DNA of 64,000 nt from Jatrophihabitans sp. GAS493 (GCF_900230215.1 NZ_LT907982.1:3644001-3708000); one strand, 5' to 3'. Counted from the first letter of the stretch, positions 8,298 through 19,563 are shown. The notes: generated by a model from the letters alone, not told the origin. Program-made: numbers and translations.

Positions 8298-9200
8298 TCA
8301 GACGCCGGCGCGCGGGGCGGCGCCGCGAAGCGCGTCTCGCATCTCCTGCAGCGGCGCCGATGCACCGGTCATCAACTCGACTTGGGCCGCCGCCTGATGC
8401 AGCAGCATCAGGGCACCGCTGACCACGGTCGCCCCGTCGGCCTGGGCGGAGTTCGCCAGTGCGGTCGGCCACGGGTCATAGACGACATCGAGGATCACCT
8501 GATCACGATGCCAGGTTCGGATAGCCAACAGGTCCGCAGCGTGGGCTGGAAGTGTGCTCAACAGCAGGTCCGAACCCAGCGCCGGGTGGGCGTCGGTGAA
8601 CGTCTCGATCGCGAGTTCCACGCCTACTCGAAGCGCGGTCGCTTTCAGGTCTGCGGTGCGGCTCGGGTCGCGGACCAGGACCGTGCAGCTGCTCAAACCG
8701 AGCTCGCCGATGGCCGCAACGGCGGCTTGCGCCGTCCCGCCCGCGCCCAGAATGGTCGCTGTCCGCGGTTGGGCACCCACCTCAGCCAGCGCACGGAGAA
8801 TTCCGTCTACATCGGTGTTGGTGGCCCGCCACCCCGGCGCTGCCCGGTCTCGTAGCGGGAGCAGGGTATTGGCCGCTCCGACCGCCACGGCTCGCGGTTC
8901 GACCACATCGGCCAGCGCCAGCGCCACCCGCTTCAACGGCATCGTCACGCTGAATCCGACCCATTCGTCGCCGGCCGATGCGAGCAGGTCACCGAGGTCC
9001 TGTTCGCCGCAGTCAATCGCCTCGTAGTGCCAAGGACGGCCCAAAGCCAGGTAGGCCGCGTTGTGCAGCACTGGCGACAGCGAATGCGACACCGGACGTC
9101 CGAGTACCGCGGCCCGCCCAGTGAGCCCAGTGAGCCCAGTGGGTCCCGTCAGCCCAGTGGGTCCAGTGAGCCCCGTAGGCCCAACTGCATCGCTACCCAC
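8298..9200 (-). CDS. aroE: Shikimate dehydrogenase
   Basis: Reduces 3-dehydroshikimate to shikimate with NADPH in aromatic amino acid biosynthesis. The 300-residue protein shows the substrate-binding SHSLSP, the catalytic lysine in VTMPLKRVA, the paired aspartate in ATNTDVDG, the nucleotide-binding GAGGTAQA and a C-terminal LLHQAAAQ. Before the domain sits an odd N-terminal tract of Gly-Pro-Thr-Gly-Leu-Thr units encoded by seven 9-bp repeats. The GTG at 9200 is the only in-frame start and has no Shine-Dalgarno; it begins 5 bp after the mltG stop, so coupling is likely. It follows mltG in a conserved actinobacterial cluster. Confidence 0.92.
   Translation of the reverse strand: MGSDAVGPTGLTGPTGLTGPTGLTGLTGRAAVLGRPVSHSLSPVLHNAAYLALGRPWHYEAIDCGEQDLGDLLASAGDEWVGFSVTMPLKRVALALADVVEPRAVAVGAANTLLPLRDRAAPGWRATNTDVDGILRALAEVGAQPRTATILGAGGTAQAAVAAIGELGLSSCTVLVRDPSRTADLKATALRVGVELAIETFTDAHPALGSDLLLSTLPAHAADLLAIRTWHRDQVILDVVYDPWPTALANSAQADGATVVSGALMLLHQAAAQVELMTGASAPLQEMRDALRGAAPRAGV
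9117..9179 (-). repeat. Seven 9-bp tandem repeats inside the aroE 5' end
   Basis: Units related to CCCAGTGAG/CCCAGTGGG (plus strand) repeat seven times. They encode GLT/GPT tripeptides on the minus strand and keep the reading frame, so copy-number changes would lengthen or shorten the AroE N-terminus without a frameshift. Confidence 0.85.
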
Positions 9201-9205
9201 TGCTG

Positions 9206-10858
9206 TCAGTCACAGCCCCAGTGGTTCTGGACGCAGGCGAGTCGGGCCGCCTCGAACCCGGCTTCGTCAGTGAAGACAAGGTGACCGTCGGCATCGCCGT
9301 TCACGTAGTGCGTCCAGTCACCGGCCGCCGGGTTCACCGCAGCCTGCAGCGACGCCGCGCCGGGGTTGTCGATCGGCGTGGGCGGAAGGCCAATGGTGTT
9401 TCGGGTGTTGTAGGGGTCGGCCTCGTTATAGCTGAGCGTCTTCGGGTCGCGGCCGGCCAGAATCGCTCCATAGACGCTGGTCGCGTCGATCTGTAGAGGA
9501 CGGTTTGCCGCGAGGCGGTTGAGGATGACCCGGGCAACCTTCGGACGGTCGGCGTCGAACTTCGCCTCGCCCTCGACCATCGAAGCAACGATCAGCGCCT
9601 GGTACGGGGTCAGCCCAACCGCCTTGGCCTGGTCGGAGAAGTGCGTGCTGCGGTCGGTACTGATGAATTCGTTCACCATCGTCGAGATGGCGTCCGAGGC
9701 GGAGGTTCCGGGATCGAACGTGTAGGTGTCCGGGAAGAGCAGACCCTCCAGGGAGGTGAGTTTGCCGTCCGCCGGCGCATAGGCCGCCGGCAGACCCAGA
9801 CTGGACGGGTTCGAGGTGACAGCGTCGAAGTCGGCTTGGGTGAGTTTCAACGGCCCGACGAGCTTGGCGACCATCTGCTTGACCGTGCTCCCCTCCGGGA
9901 AGGTCAGCGTGTTGGAGACCTTCGACTTGGGGTCGAGGAGCATCGTCAGCGCGGCGCTGGCCTGCATCTTCATGTTCAGGCGGTAATACCCCGGCTGAAT
10001 CGACTTGGCGTCTTGGTTGGCCGCAGCCGCCATCACGAAGGAGCGATCACTCTTGATCACTCCCTGCGAGTGCAGGGTGCTGGCGATCGCCGCCGCCCCG
10101 TCGCCGGGATGGATCTGCACCAGCACCGACCCGGTGCCGTTGCCCTTGTAGTCGCTTGCACCGAGGGCGTTGGTGAGGGCCGGTCGGACAACGAACCAGC
10201 CCGCACCGGCTACGGCCAGAATGAGTACCAGGCCCAGCGTGACAACAAGGCGTCCTCGACGGCGCTGCTTGGACGCACGCTGCAGTCGACGGGCCTCGGA
10301 GCGGCTCCGGCGATGCTCCTCGTGCCCGTTGACGGGGTGGGCGAACTCGCCGTGATGGGAGTCGTGGTCGTCGTGCCCGAATACGGATGTGACATCGAGA
10401 TGCTCATGGTCGGCGTCCGCGAGGCCAACCTCATCGCCGTACGGGTATTCGCCGTGACGGTATTCAGAGTCGTGAATCGCCTCGTCAATCGGCTCGTCAA
10501 TCGCCTGGTCAATCGCGTCGTCGCCATGCGCCGTGTAGGCGCCGTGCGGCTCCGCGACCTCACTCGGCTGGGCGCCGCCGGCGATGTCATGAATTTGATA
10601 AGCATCGACGGGCACGTGTCCGTTTTCAGCAGTTTGCCCATATAACGGATCGGCGTAAGCACGATCGCCGTTTACCTGGAAACCACTATTCAAATGCCGG
10701 TTGCCCGCAGTGGAATTTACTGAGCCGACCGGCACCGCAAGGGGATTGGCGGAGACGTCAGGATCGGCAGGGAATGCTGCGCGCACATCGTCGTGCTCGT
10801 CTGCCACACCTTCTCCATCCAAATAATTGCGAAGCGTCCGCTCAGTTGGGCCGTTCAC
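9206..10858 (-). CDS. mltG: Endolytic murein transglycosylase MltG with long acidic N-terminus
   Basis: Cleaves nascent glycan strands at the outer face of the membrane and helps set glycan length. The 550-residue protein is longer than usual because of an N-terminal cytoplasmic extension of about 200 residues rich in Asp, Glu and His (DHEHLDV, HDDHDSHHGEF, AIDQAIDEPIDEAIHD). A basic stretch, one membrane helix (about 205-225, LVVTLGLVLILAVAGAGWFVV), a LysM-like region and the YceG catalytic domain follow, with IVASMVEGEA holding the family catalytic glutamate and LQIDATSVYGA downstream. It overlaps ruvX by 17 bp and precedes aroE in one operon. Confidence 0.93.
   Translation of the reverse strand: MNGPTERTLRNYLDGEGVADEHDDVRAAFPADPDVSANPLAVPVGSVNSTAGNRHLNSGFQVNGDRAYADPLYGQTAENGHVPVDAYQIHDIAGGAQPSEVAEPHGAYTAHGDDAIDQAIDEPIDEAIHDSEYRHGEYPYGDEVGLADADHEHLDVTSVFGHDDHDSHHGEFAHPVNGHEEHRRSRSEARRLQRASKQRRRGRLVVTLGLVLILAVAGAGWFVVRPALTNALGASDYKGNGTGSVLVQIHPGDGAAAIASTLHSQGVIKSDRSFVMAAAANQDAKSIQPGYYRLNMKMQASAALTMLLDPKSKVSNTLTFPEGSTVKQMVAKLVGPLKLTQADFDAVTSNPSSLGLPAAYAPADGKLTSLEGLLFPDTYTFDPGTSASDAISTMVNEFISTDRSTHFSDQAKAVGLTPYQALIVASMVEGEAKFDADRPKVARVILNRLAANRPLQIDATSVYGAILAGRDPKTLSYNEADPYNTRNTIGLPPTPIDNPGAASLQAAVNPAAGDWTHYVNGDADGHLVFTDEAGFEAARLACVQNHWGCD
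10471..10518 (-). repeat. Four 12-bp tandem repeats inside mltG
   Basis: Units of the type CGTCAATCGGCT at 10471, 10483, 10495 and 10507 encode the AIDQ/AIDE/PIDE/AIHD series in the acidic N-terminal extension of MltG. Confidence 0.8.
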
Positions 10859-11293
10859 TCAGTCGCTCGCGGGTGCTCGCGCTATCGAGCCAGTGTTGCA
10901 GAATTACCACGGCCGCCGCCTGATCAATCACGGCGCGGCTCTTACGGGTATTGCGACCGGCCTGAATGAGTTTACGCTGCGCGCTCGTGGTAGAGAGGCG
11001 CTCATCGGACAATTCAACCGGAAGCGGTCGGATCGCCACGGCCACCAGATCCGCGTAGCCGCGGGCCATCTGCGCCGACGTCCCCTCGGCCCCGGCCAGC
11101 GTCCTCGGTAGTCCAATGACCACTCCGACGGCCTCGTGCTCGGCAACGAGGTCAACCAGCGCCGCGATATCCGAGTTGCCCTTTTCGTCGCGATTCAGGG
11201 TGGTCAGCGGGGTGGCGAGCATCCCGTGCGGATCACAGCGAGCGACACCGACCCGAACGGTGCCCACGTCCACTCCGAGCCAGACCCCGAACA

Positions 11294-11294
<1 letters not shown>
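10842..11294 (-). CDS. ruvX: Putative Holliday junction resolvase/pre-16S rRNA nuclease RuvX (YqgF)
   Basis: RNase H-fold nuclease implicated in 16S rRNA 5'-end maturation. The 150 residues show GVDVGTVRVGVARCD at the N-terminus (first acidic ligand), GLPRTLAGAEGTSA, the middle DERLST, and a C-terminal VIDQAAAVVILQHWL carrying the last acidic residue. Its ATG overlaps the alaS stop by one base (TGATG), and its 3' end overlaps mltG. The order alaS-ruvX-mltG-aroE is conserved in actinobacteria. Confidence 0.93.
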
Positions 11295-13983
<2,689 letters not shown>

Positions 13984-13987
<4 letters not shown>

Positions 13988-14274
13988 GGCTGCTCACCCA
14001 CCGGCCGGACGACGATGGACGGTTGGCCCTGCTCGATCCGGCCGATCTGCCCGTCCAGGCCGGTGCCCTCGCGAAGCTCGGCCTCACGCTCATGCATCGC
14101 CTCGCGCACCTCCGTTGTGAAGTCTCGGATGGAGATCGAGAGGTCGGTGAGGCCGGTGCCGATCGATTCGGCCAGCCCACGCGGGGTGAGCCGCTGCGCG
14201 GCGGCACTGAGCTTGCGCACGATCAGAGCCCCGATGGTGATCCCCATCGCCAGCCAGAAGAGTCGTCGAGTCAT
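13984..14274 (-). CDS. Small membrane-associated protein next to alaS (DUF6167-like)
   Basis: A 96-residue protein starting with a probable signal-anchor helix ([15 protein letters not shown]), then a helical region ([45 protein letters not shown]) that could form a coiled coil with the DUF948 neighbour. From memory, actinobacterial genomes often carry a gene of this kind between alaS and a DUF948 gene. Its ATG directly follows the stop of the DUF948 gene and its end overlaps alaS. Function unknown; the call rests on position and topology. Confidence 0.7.
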
Positions 14275-14688
14275 CTACAGCGCCTTCCGGGCCCGACGGG
14301 ACGCACGGTGACGCCGGTTGGCCGCCCGAATGGCCTCGGCGTCACGGCGCTGGGTGACGGTGCGGCGGACACCGTAGGAGAACGCAGCGACCTTGATCAG
14401 CGGGCTGCCCACTGTGCTGGAGACGATGGAGGTGAGCGCGGCCGCATTGGTCGTCATCGAACTGACGCCCTTGGTGATGCCGTCGACCTGGTCCAGTTGG
14501 GCATTCACACCGGCGAGGGTGGTCTGCGCATCAGCCAGCAGCGGCGCCGCACCTTCGTGCGTCTTGCGGATCGCCAGGGTCGCCTCGTCCAGGGTGCGCC
14601 CCAGCTTCAGCAACGGGATGGCCAGCAACAGCACCAATAAGAAGAACGCCACCGCAGCCACTAGGGCCGCAATACCTGAGGCAGACAC
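14275..14688 (-). CDS. DUF948-family membrane protein
   Basis: A 137-residue protein with one strong N-terminal membrane helix (IAALVAAVAFFLLVLLLAIPLLKLG) followed by a long amphipathic helical part (TLDEATLAIRKTHEGAAPLLADAQTTLAGVNAQLDQVDGITKGVSSMT), the layout of DUF948 proteins, and a basic C-terminus (RRHRASRRARKAL). The GTG at 14688 is chosen over an upstream in-frame start because AGGAG lies 5 nt before it. It lies between rarA and alaS. Function unknown; this family is sometimes compared with methyl-accepting-type coiled coils. Confidence 0.75.
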   Translation of the reverse strand: MSASGIAALVAAVAFFLLVLLLAIPLLKLGRTLDEATLAIRKTHEGAAPLLADAQTTLAGVNAQLDQVDGITKGVSSMTTNAAALTSIVSSTVGSPLIKVAAFSYGVRRTVTQRRDAEAIRAANRRHRASRRARKAL

Positions 14689-14766
14689 ACTTTCTCCTAA
14701 TTTCGATCCTGCAACCAATGCCGTAACCAAAAAGACCCTACCGGTCGCGCCGCGGACGGAGTTCGC

Positions 14767-16131
14767 TCACTCGTTGCGTACGACGGCGCGCAGCCGCGCC
14801 ACCCGCTCCTGCAGTTGCCGCTCGGCGCCGCGGGAGGTGGGGTGGTAGTAGTCGCGACCAAGCAGTTCATCCGGCGGGTACTGCTGCGCCAGCACCCCCT
14901 CCGGCTCGCTATGCGGATACCGGTAGGCCGCAGCATGCCCTAACTTGGCCGCGCCGGGATAGTGCCCGTCCCGCAGCGCCGGGGGCACCGCTCCCCCCAG
15001 CCCCTGCTTGACATCGGCGAGCGCCTCGTCGATCGCTCGGACGACGGCATTCGACTTGGGGGCGAGCGCCAGGTGCATCGTGGCCTGTGCCAGGTTGATC
15101 CGCGCCTCCGGCATCCCGATCAGCTGCACGGCCTGAGCTGCCGCGGTAGCCACCAGGATCGCGGTCGGGTCAGCCAGGCCGATGTCCTCGCTGGCGTGCA
15201 CCACCAAGCGGCGCGCGATGAAGCGGGCGTCCTCACCGGCCTCGATCATCCGGGCCAGGTAGTGCAGCGCCGCATCCACATCCGACCCGCGGATCGATTT
15301 GATGAAGGCGCTGATGACGTCATAGTGCTGGTCGCCGTCCCGGTCGTAGCGGACCGCGGCGGTGTCGACGGCCTTCTCCAGGGTCACCAGGTCGATGCTC
15401 GGCTGCCCGGCCGCCACCGCGCTGCCCGCCGCCGCCTCCAGCGCGGTGAGCGCGCGCCGGGCGTCGCCGTCGGACATCCGCAGCAGGTGATCGAGGGCAT
15501 CGTCCTCGATCTGTACCGCGCCGGCCAGTCCGCGCTCGTCGACCAGCGCCCGACGTACCAGTTCGGCGATGTGCTCGCCGGTGAGCGGCTGCAGATTCAG
15601 CAGCAGGCTGCGCGAGAGCAGCGGTGAGACGACGGAGAAGTACGGATTCTCGGTGGTGGCCGCGACCAGCGTGATGACCCGGGCCTCAACGGCACCGAGC
15701 AGCGAGTCCTGCTGGGTCTTGGAGAAGCGATGTATCTCGTCGATGAACAGCACCGTCTGGTGCGAATTCATGGTGAGGTCGTGGCGGGCCCGTTCGATCA
15801 CCGCGCGGACGTCCTTGACCCCGGCATTCAGCGCCGACAGCTGAACGAAGCGGCGATTGGTCGAACTCGAGACGATCTGCGCGAGCGTCGTCTTACCGCT
15901 GCCGGGAGGTCCGAAGAGGATCAGCGACATCGGCGCATCGCCCTCAACCAGCCGTCGCAGCGGTGAGCCCGCACTGAGCAGATGCTCCTGCCCGAGGACC
16001 TCATCGAGGCTTCGGGGACGCATCCGGGCGGCTAGCGGTGCCCGTGGGTCAACCGCGCCGGACTGGCCCCCGGACGCACCGGCCAACCCCGTGGACGGCG
16101 CATCGCCGTCGGAGGTCTCGAAGAGCGTCAT
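14767..16131 (-). CDS. rarA: Replication-associated recombination ATPase RarA/MgsA
   Basis: AAA+ ATPase of the clamp-loader family acting at stalled replication forks. The 454 residues contain the N-terminal [15 protein letters not shown], Walker [12 protein letters not shown], Walker [16 protein letters not shown], the sensor stretch [13 protein letters not shown], arginine-finger region [11 protein letters not shown], and the C-terminal family block [15 protein letters not shown] with [10 protein letters not shown]. The ATG at 16131 has TAAGCT 6 nt upstream and no Shine-Dalgarno, so the mRNA is probably leaderless. It heads the minus-strand run toward alaS. Confidence 0.95.
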   Translation of the reverse strand: MTLFETSDGDAPSTGLAGASGGQSGAVDPRAPLAARMRPRSLDEVLGQEHLLSAGSPLRRLVEGDAPMSLILFGPPGSGKTTLAQIVSSSTNRRFVQLSALNAGVKDVRAVIERARHDLTMNSHQTVLFIDEIHRFSKTQQDSLLGAVEARVITLVAATTENPYFSVVSPLLSRSLLLNLQPLTGEHIAELVRRALVDERGLAGAVQIEDDALDHLLRMSDGDARRALTALEAAAGSAVAAGQPSIDLVTLEKAVDTAAVRYDRDGDQHYDVISAFIKSIRGSDVDAALHYLARMIEAGEDARFIARRLVVHASEDIGLADPTAILVATAAAQAVQLIGMPEARINLAQATMHLALAPKSNAVVRAIDEALADVKQGLGGAVPPALRDGHYPGAAKLGHAAAYRYPHSEPEGVLAQQYPPDELLGRDYYHPTSRGAERQLQERVARLRAVVRNE

Positions 16132-16137
16132 GGGCCA

Positions 16138-16143
16138 AGCTTA
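16138..16143 (-). promoter_or_regulatory. -10 element TAAGCT for a leaderless rarA mRNA
   Basis: On the minus strand TAAGCT is followed by TGGCCC and then the ATG of rarA. Confidence 0.55.
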
Positions 16144-16235
16144 GGACCGCCCGGCGACTGCAATTGCCCGCCATCTCGCTGCAGCCCCGCAGTCCCCGGC
16201 CGCCGGCGATCAGAGGCCCGATCGGGCCACCCCGA

Positions 16236-17405
16236 TCAGCTGAGGTGACCGCCCACCTTCGTGTAACCACGGAGCAGGTCGCGCGAGATGATGAGGCGCT
16301 GCATCTCGTCGGTTCCTTCGAAGATTCGCCAGAGACGGGCCTCGCGGTACCAGCGCTCGATCGGCAGCTCCCGGGTGTAGCCCATGCCGCCGTGGATCTG
16401 CATGACCTTGTCGACGACGTCGTTGGCCATGGTGGCTCCGTAGAGCTTGGCCATCGACGATGCGTGCCGGGCATCGCGCCCCTGGTCGACGGTCCACGCC
16501 GCATGCATCACCAACCAGCGCGCGGCCTCCAGTTCCACCTCGGCATCGGCGATCATCCATTGGATCGCCTGATTGCTGCCGATCTTCTTGCCGAAAGTCT
16601 CACGGGTGGTGGCGTACTCGATGCCCATCTGCAGCAGTCGCTCGGCCGCACCCAAGGCCCGGGCCGGGATGATGTACCGCCCCTTGCCGATCCACTTCAT
16701 GCCGAGTTCGAAACCCTGTCCCGGCTCACCGAGCATGTTGCGCGCCGGCACCCGGACGTCGTCGAAGACGAGCGAGGCCGGTCCCCCCTCACCCATCGTC
16801 TGGATGAAGTGCGAAGTCCAACCCATGTCCCGGTCCACCAGGAACGCAGTGGCGCCGCCGTGCGCGCCCTTCTCCGGGTCGGTTACCGCGATGACGATCG
16901 CGAAGTCGGCATCGTTGCCGCCGGTGATGAAGGTCTTCTCACCGTTGATGATCCAGTCGTCGCCATCGCGCTTGGCGCTGGTCTTGATGTTGGCCGCGTC
17001 CGACCCGGCGCCGGGTTCGGTGATCGCGAAGCAGGAGAGTTTCTCGCCCTCAATGGTGGGGATGAGGTACTCGTCTCGCTGCTCATCGTTGGCGAAATAC
17101 AGAATGTTGTCGGCTTCGCCGCCGAAGCGGAACGGGATGAAGGTGCGCCCGGTCTCGGTGGCCAGCAGAGCCTGCGAGACCGCGGGCAGATCCATGCCGC
17201 CGTACTGCTCCGGCGTCGAGACCCCCCAGAACCCGAACTTCTTGGCCAGCTGCTGCAACTCGCGCACTTCAGAGATCTCCAGGCCGGGCAGCCCCTTGCG
17301 CTCCCGACGCAGCGCCTCCGGTTCGCGGCTGATCAACTCCTTGGCGATGAAGTCACGCGCAGTCTGTCGTATGGCCTTCTGCTCGTCGCTGAACGAGAAA
17401 TCCAT
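16236..17405 (-). CDS. Acyl-CoA dehydrogenase
   Basis: FAD-dependent enzyme introducing a double bond into an acyl-CoA. The 389-residue length and motif order are typical: N-terminal helical domain (MDFSFSDEQKAIRQTARDFIAKEL), CFAITEPGAGSDAANI contacting FAD, GEKTFITGGNDADF, and the C-terminal IFEGTDEMQRLIISRDLL, whose Glu in EGT aligns with the catalytic base of medium-chain enzymes. The ATG has GAGAGGA about 10 nt upstream. It is monocistronic here; an imperfect palindrome at 17430-17450 may be its operator. Chain length and substrate are unknown. Confidence 0.92.
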   Translation of the reverse strand: MDFSFSDEQKAIRQTARDFIAKELISREPEALRRERKGLPGLEISEVRELQQLAKKFGFWGVSTPEQYGGMDLPAVSQALLATETGRTFIPFRFGGEADNILYFANDEQRDEYLIPTIEGEKLSCFAITEPGAGSDAANIKTSAKRDGDDWIINGEKTFITGGNDADFAIVIAVTDPEKGAHGGATAFLVDRDMGWTSHFIQTMGEGGPASLVFDDVRVPARNMLGEPGQGFELGMKWIGKGRYIIPARALGAAERLLQMGIEYATTRETFGKKIGSNQAIQWMIADAEVELEAARWLVMHAAWTVDQGRDARHASSMAKLYGATMANDVVDKVMQIHGGMGYTRELPIERWYREARLWRIFEGTDEMQRLIISRDLLRGYTKVGGHLS

Positions 17406-17429
17406 CGCAGCTCATCCTCTCGGGCTCTG

Positions 17430-17450
17430 AGACACCTTCGTGAAGTGTCT
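17430..17450. promoter_or_regulatory. Imperfect palindrome upstream of acyl-CoA dehydrogenase
   Basis: Arms AGACAC-CTTC and GAAG-TGTCT around a GT centre differ by a single inserted C. It lies 25-45 bp upstream of the start codon, the place expected for a TetR/FadR-type operator. No regulator gene is adjacent. Confidence 0.4.
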
Positions 17451-17509
17451 GATACATCTTCCGCAGACGTTACCCCGACTGAGGCCGCCATACACCTGCT
17501 CTGAATGCG

Positions 17510-17539
17510 TGACTTTCCTCGATCGGTGGTGCATATTCA
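17510..17539 (+). promoter_or_regulatory. Possible promoter of the TIGR04222-MNIO cassette
   Basis: TGACTT (17510-17515) and TATTCA (17534-17539) are spaced 18 bp apart, about 80 bp before the first gene of the cassette. Both hexamers are imperfect. Confidence 0.3.
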
Positions 17540-17621
17540 TCTTCCCCATCAACGTCGATGGTCTGACTGCTAGTCCCCGGCCCGCTCCGCACCTCGGGCC
17601 ACCCTCGAACGGGAGGCGGAC

Positions 17622-18617
17622 ATGATCGTCAACAGTGGCGGCGGCTTCGGCGTCGCAGCAGCAGGCCCAGACGGGCCAACCTGGGGAGTCGCCGGTCCGA
17701 CCGCGCTGAAATTGTTCTGGTTCGCGGCCGTGGTCGCGATCACCGCGAGCTTCTGGCTACGCCGACAGCTCACCCGCGCGATCACGGCCCGCAGCAGTGT
17801 CGCTTCAGGTGTGGGGACGATCGAACTCTCGGCAGTCGACGCCGGGATGCTGCGGAGCACCAAGTCGGCGCTCGTCGTCTGCCTCACCCAACTGCACACC
17901 GCGGGGTTGATCAACTCCAACGGCGATGTGTTGCGGGCGCCGACGCAGATCGACGGGCTCGATCCGCTTGGGCACCACGTCTACGCCGAGCTTCGCCAGG
18001 ACGGCCGACCACGCACCTTCAAAACCGTGCTCACCGGCAGCCGATCGGCGCTCCAGGAAAAGGCCACCCAGCTGAGCCAGCGTGGCCTGATGTACACCGA
18101 CACCGAGCGGACGAGCATCCGGCTCTGCGTCTGGCCGATGGTCGCCGTCGCGGCGGTCGGCATCGTGCGTCTGCTCGCCGGCCTCGACAACAACCGACCG
18201 GTCGGATACCTCGCTCTGAGTCTGGCCGTACTGCTGGTGCCCGTCGGCCTCGGGCTGATGGTGCCCCTCGCCACCGTTGTGGGCGAGCGGCGGATAAGCG
18301 AGCTGAGGTCGAGGTTCGCGTACCTGGCCGCGCACAATTCGCCCGACTTCCAGACCTATGGACTCGAGGCGGTGGCGCTATCGACGGCGCTCTTCGGCCC
18401 GAGCAGTCTCGTGCTCTACGACCCCACCTTCGCCAACGCCGCGGTCATGCGAATCAGTCCCGGGTCCGACGGCGGTGGCGCTGGCTTCGGCTGGTGGAGC
18501 ACCGGCTCAAGCTGCAGCGGTGGTGGCGGTGGCGGATGTGGCGGTGGTGGCGGATGTGGCGGTGGTGGCGGATGTGGCGGCGGGGGCGGCTGCGGCGGCG
18601 GGGGGTGTGGCGGATGA
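17622..18617 (+). CDS. TIGR04222-type membrane protein with C-terminal Gly/Cys repeat tail
   Basis: A 331-residue protein with a TM segment near residues 28-46, a helical cytoplasmic-type middle (residues 47-165), two further TM segments (about 167-186 and 193-217), and a conserved block containing YLAAHNSPDFQTYGLEAVA and SSLVLYDPTFANAA. From residue 295 it becomes almost pure Gly and Cys: six Cys at 298, 306, 312, 318, 324 and 329 separated by runs of four to six Gly (one Ser). The layout fits the 'near_uncomplex' TIGR04222 domain family of actinobacteria. The ATG follows GGGAGGCGGAC. Its stop overlaps the MNIO start (ATGA), so the two are translationally coupled. I infer the Cys tail is the modification target of that enzyme; this is unproven. 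Confidence 0.8.
   Translation: MIVNSGGGFGVAAAGPDGPTWGVAGPTALKLFWFAAVVAITASFWLRRQLTRAITARSSVASGVGTIELSAVDAGMLRSTKSALVVCLTQLHTAGLINSNGDVLRAPTQIDGLDPLGHHVYAELRQDGRPRTFKTVLTGSRSALQEKATQLSQRGLMYTDTERTSIRLCVWPMVAVAAVGIVRLLAGLDNNRPVGYLALSLAVLLVPVGLGLMVPLATVVGERRISELRSRFAYLAAHNSPDFQTYGLEAVALSTALFGPSSLVLYDPTFANAAVMRISPGSDGGGAGFGWWSTGSSCSGGGGGGCGGGGGCGGGGGCGGGGGCGGGGCGG
18516..18614 (+). repeat. 18-bp tandem repeats encoding GGGGGC units
   Basis: Repeats of the form GGCGGTGGTGGCGGATGT, decaying toward the 3' end, encode Gly5-Cys units that run to the stop codon of the TIGR04222-type gene. Confidence 0.85.
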
Positions 18618-19522
18618 GCGCCCGCGCGCAGACCCGCGACAACCAGCACAGCCGGGCTGGCCTCCAGGGGGTCGGAATCGGCTGGCGTCCGGAGATCTCC
18701 GGCGCGATCGCCCGGCTCCCCGACCTCGGCTTCGTCGAGGTGATCGCCGAGTCGCTACCGCACGGTCGCCGGGCGCCACTCCCGGAGACACTCCAGCCGG
18801 AGCTCACCGCATTGCTCGAGGCGGGGGTCACCGTCGTCCCGCATGGCATCGGTCTCTCCCTGGGTGGCGCCGAGCCGGTGGACGCCCGACGGGTGGCCCA
18901 CCTGGCTCGCTGCGCCGAGCTGGTCGGCGCGCCCCTGGTGAGCGAGCACGTCGCCTTCGTCCGCGCCGATGACCTCGAAGCCGGGCACCTGCTTCCCATC
19001 CCGCGGACACGCGAATCGCTGGCCGCGGTGACCCGGAATATCCGTCGCACCCAGCGAGAGCTACCGGTGCCCCTGGCCGTCGAGAACATCGCCGCCCTCT
19101 TCGAGTGGCCGAACGCCGAGTTCTCGGAGTCGGAGTTTCTCGCCGCTATCGTGGCCGAGACCGGCGTCCGGCTGGTCCTCGACGTCGCGAACCTCTACGC
19201 CAACGCGGTCAACGCGGGGCTGGACCCGGCCGCGGAGCTGGAGCACATGCCGCTGGAGCACGTTGCCTACTGCCACGTGGCCGGCGGCGCAGTGATCGAC
19301 GGGCTCTACCAGGACACCCATACCAACCTGGTTCCGCCTGAGGTTCTGCGCCTGGTCACGGCCGTCGCGCAGCGCTCGATCGCCGACCGGGGCGAGGCTG
19401 GTGCCTTCATGCTCGAGCGGGACGGTCACTATCCGCCCGAGGATGAGCTGCGGGCGGAGTTCCAGGCGATCCGCATCGCGGCCAGTGAGCCGCTCGCGAC
19501 ACCCCAGGCGCCGGCGCGATGA
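18614..19522 (+). CDS. DUF692-family multinuclear non-haem iron oxidative enzyme (MNIO)
   Basis: A 302-residue TIM-barrel enzyme of the family that includes MbnB, TglH and ChrH, which modify cysteines in peptides using a two- or three-iron centre. Family signature positions are all present: G21-x-G23-x-R25, E42/E46 in FVEVIAE, H77 in PHGIGLSLGG, H112 in SEHVAF, E157-N158, D190/N193 in LDVANLY, H221 in HVAGG, D234/H236 in DTH, and E268 in LERDG. The ATG overlaps the TIGR04222 stop by 4 nt; the frame is open further upstream only as an out-of-frame reading of the Gly repeat. Its 3' end overlaps the third gene. Family call is strong; the substrate is inferred from context. Confidence 0.9.
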   Translation: MSARAQTRDNQHSRAGLQGVGIGWRPEISGAIARLPDLGFVEVIAESLPHGRRAPLPETLQPELTALLEAGVTVVPHGIGLSLGGAEPVDARRVAHLARCAELVGAPLVSEHVAFVRADDLEAGHLLPIPRTRESLAAVTRNIRRTQRELPVPLAVENIAALFEWPNAEFSESEFLAAIVAETGVRLVLDVANLYANAVNAGLDPAAELEHMPLEHVAYCHVAGGAVIDGLYQDTHTNLVPPEVLRLVTAVAQRSIADRGEAGAFMLERDGHYPPEDELRAEFQAIRIAASEPLATPQAPAR

Positions 19523-19563
19523 CAACGCCGACGCCCCCAGGCGCCGGCGCGATGACAACGCCG
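19502..19563 (+). repeat. 29-bp duplication spanning the MNIO/partner gene junction
   Basis: A 29-bp block beginning CCCCAGGCGCCGG recurs exactly 33 bp later. Each copy contains ATGACAACG, so the third gene has two in-frame ATG codons (19519 and 19552) in identical context. Confidence 0.85.

Noticed and set aside
18494-18613. N-terminal extension of the MNIO enzyme
   Set aside because: The extension is the Gly/Cys repeat of the preceding gene read in another frame; ATG 18614 overlaps that gene's stop.
18516-18614. CRISPR-like array
   Set aside because: The units are contiguous 18-bp coding repeats without spacers. The same objection applies to the other tandem repeats in the window.
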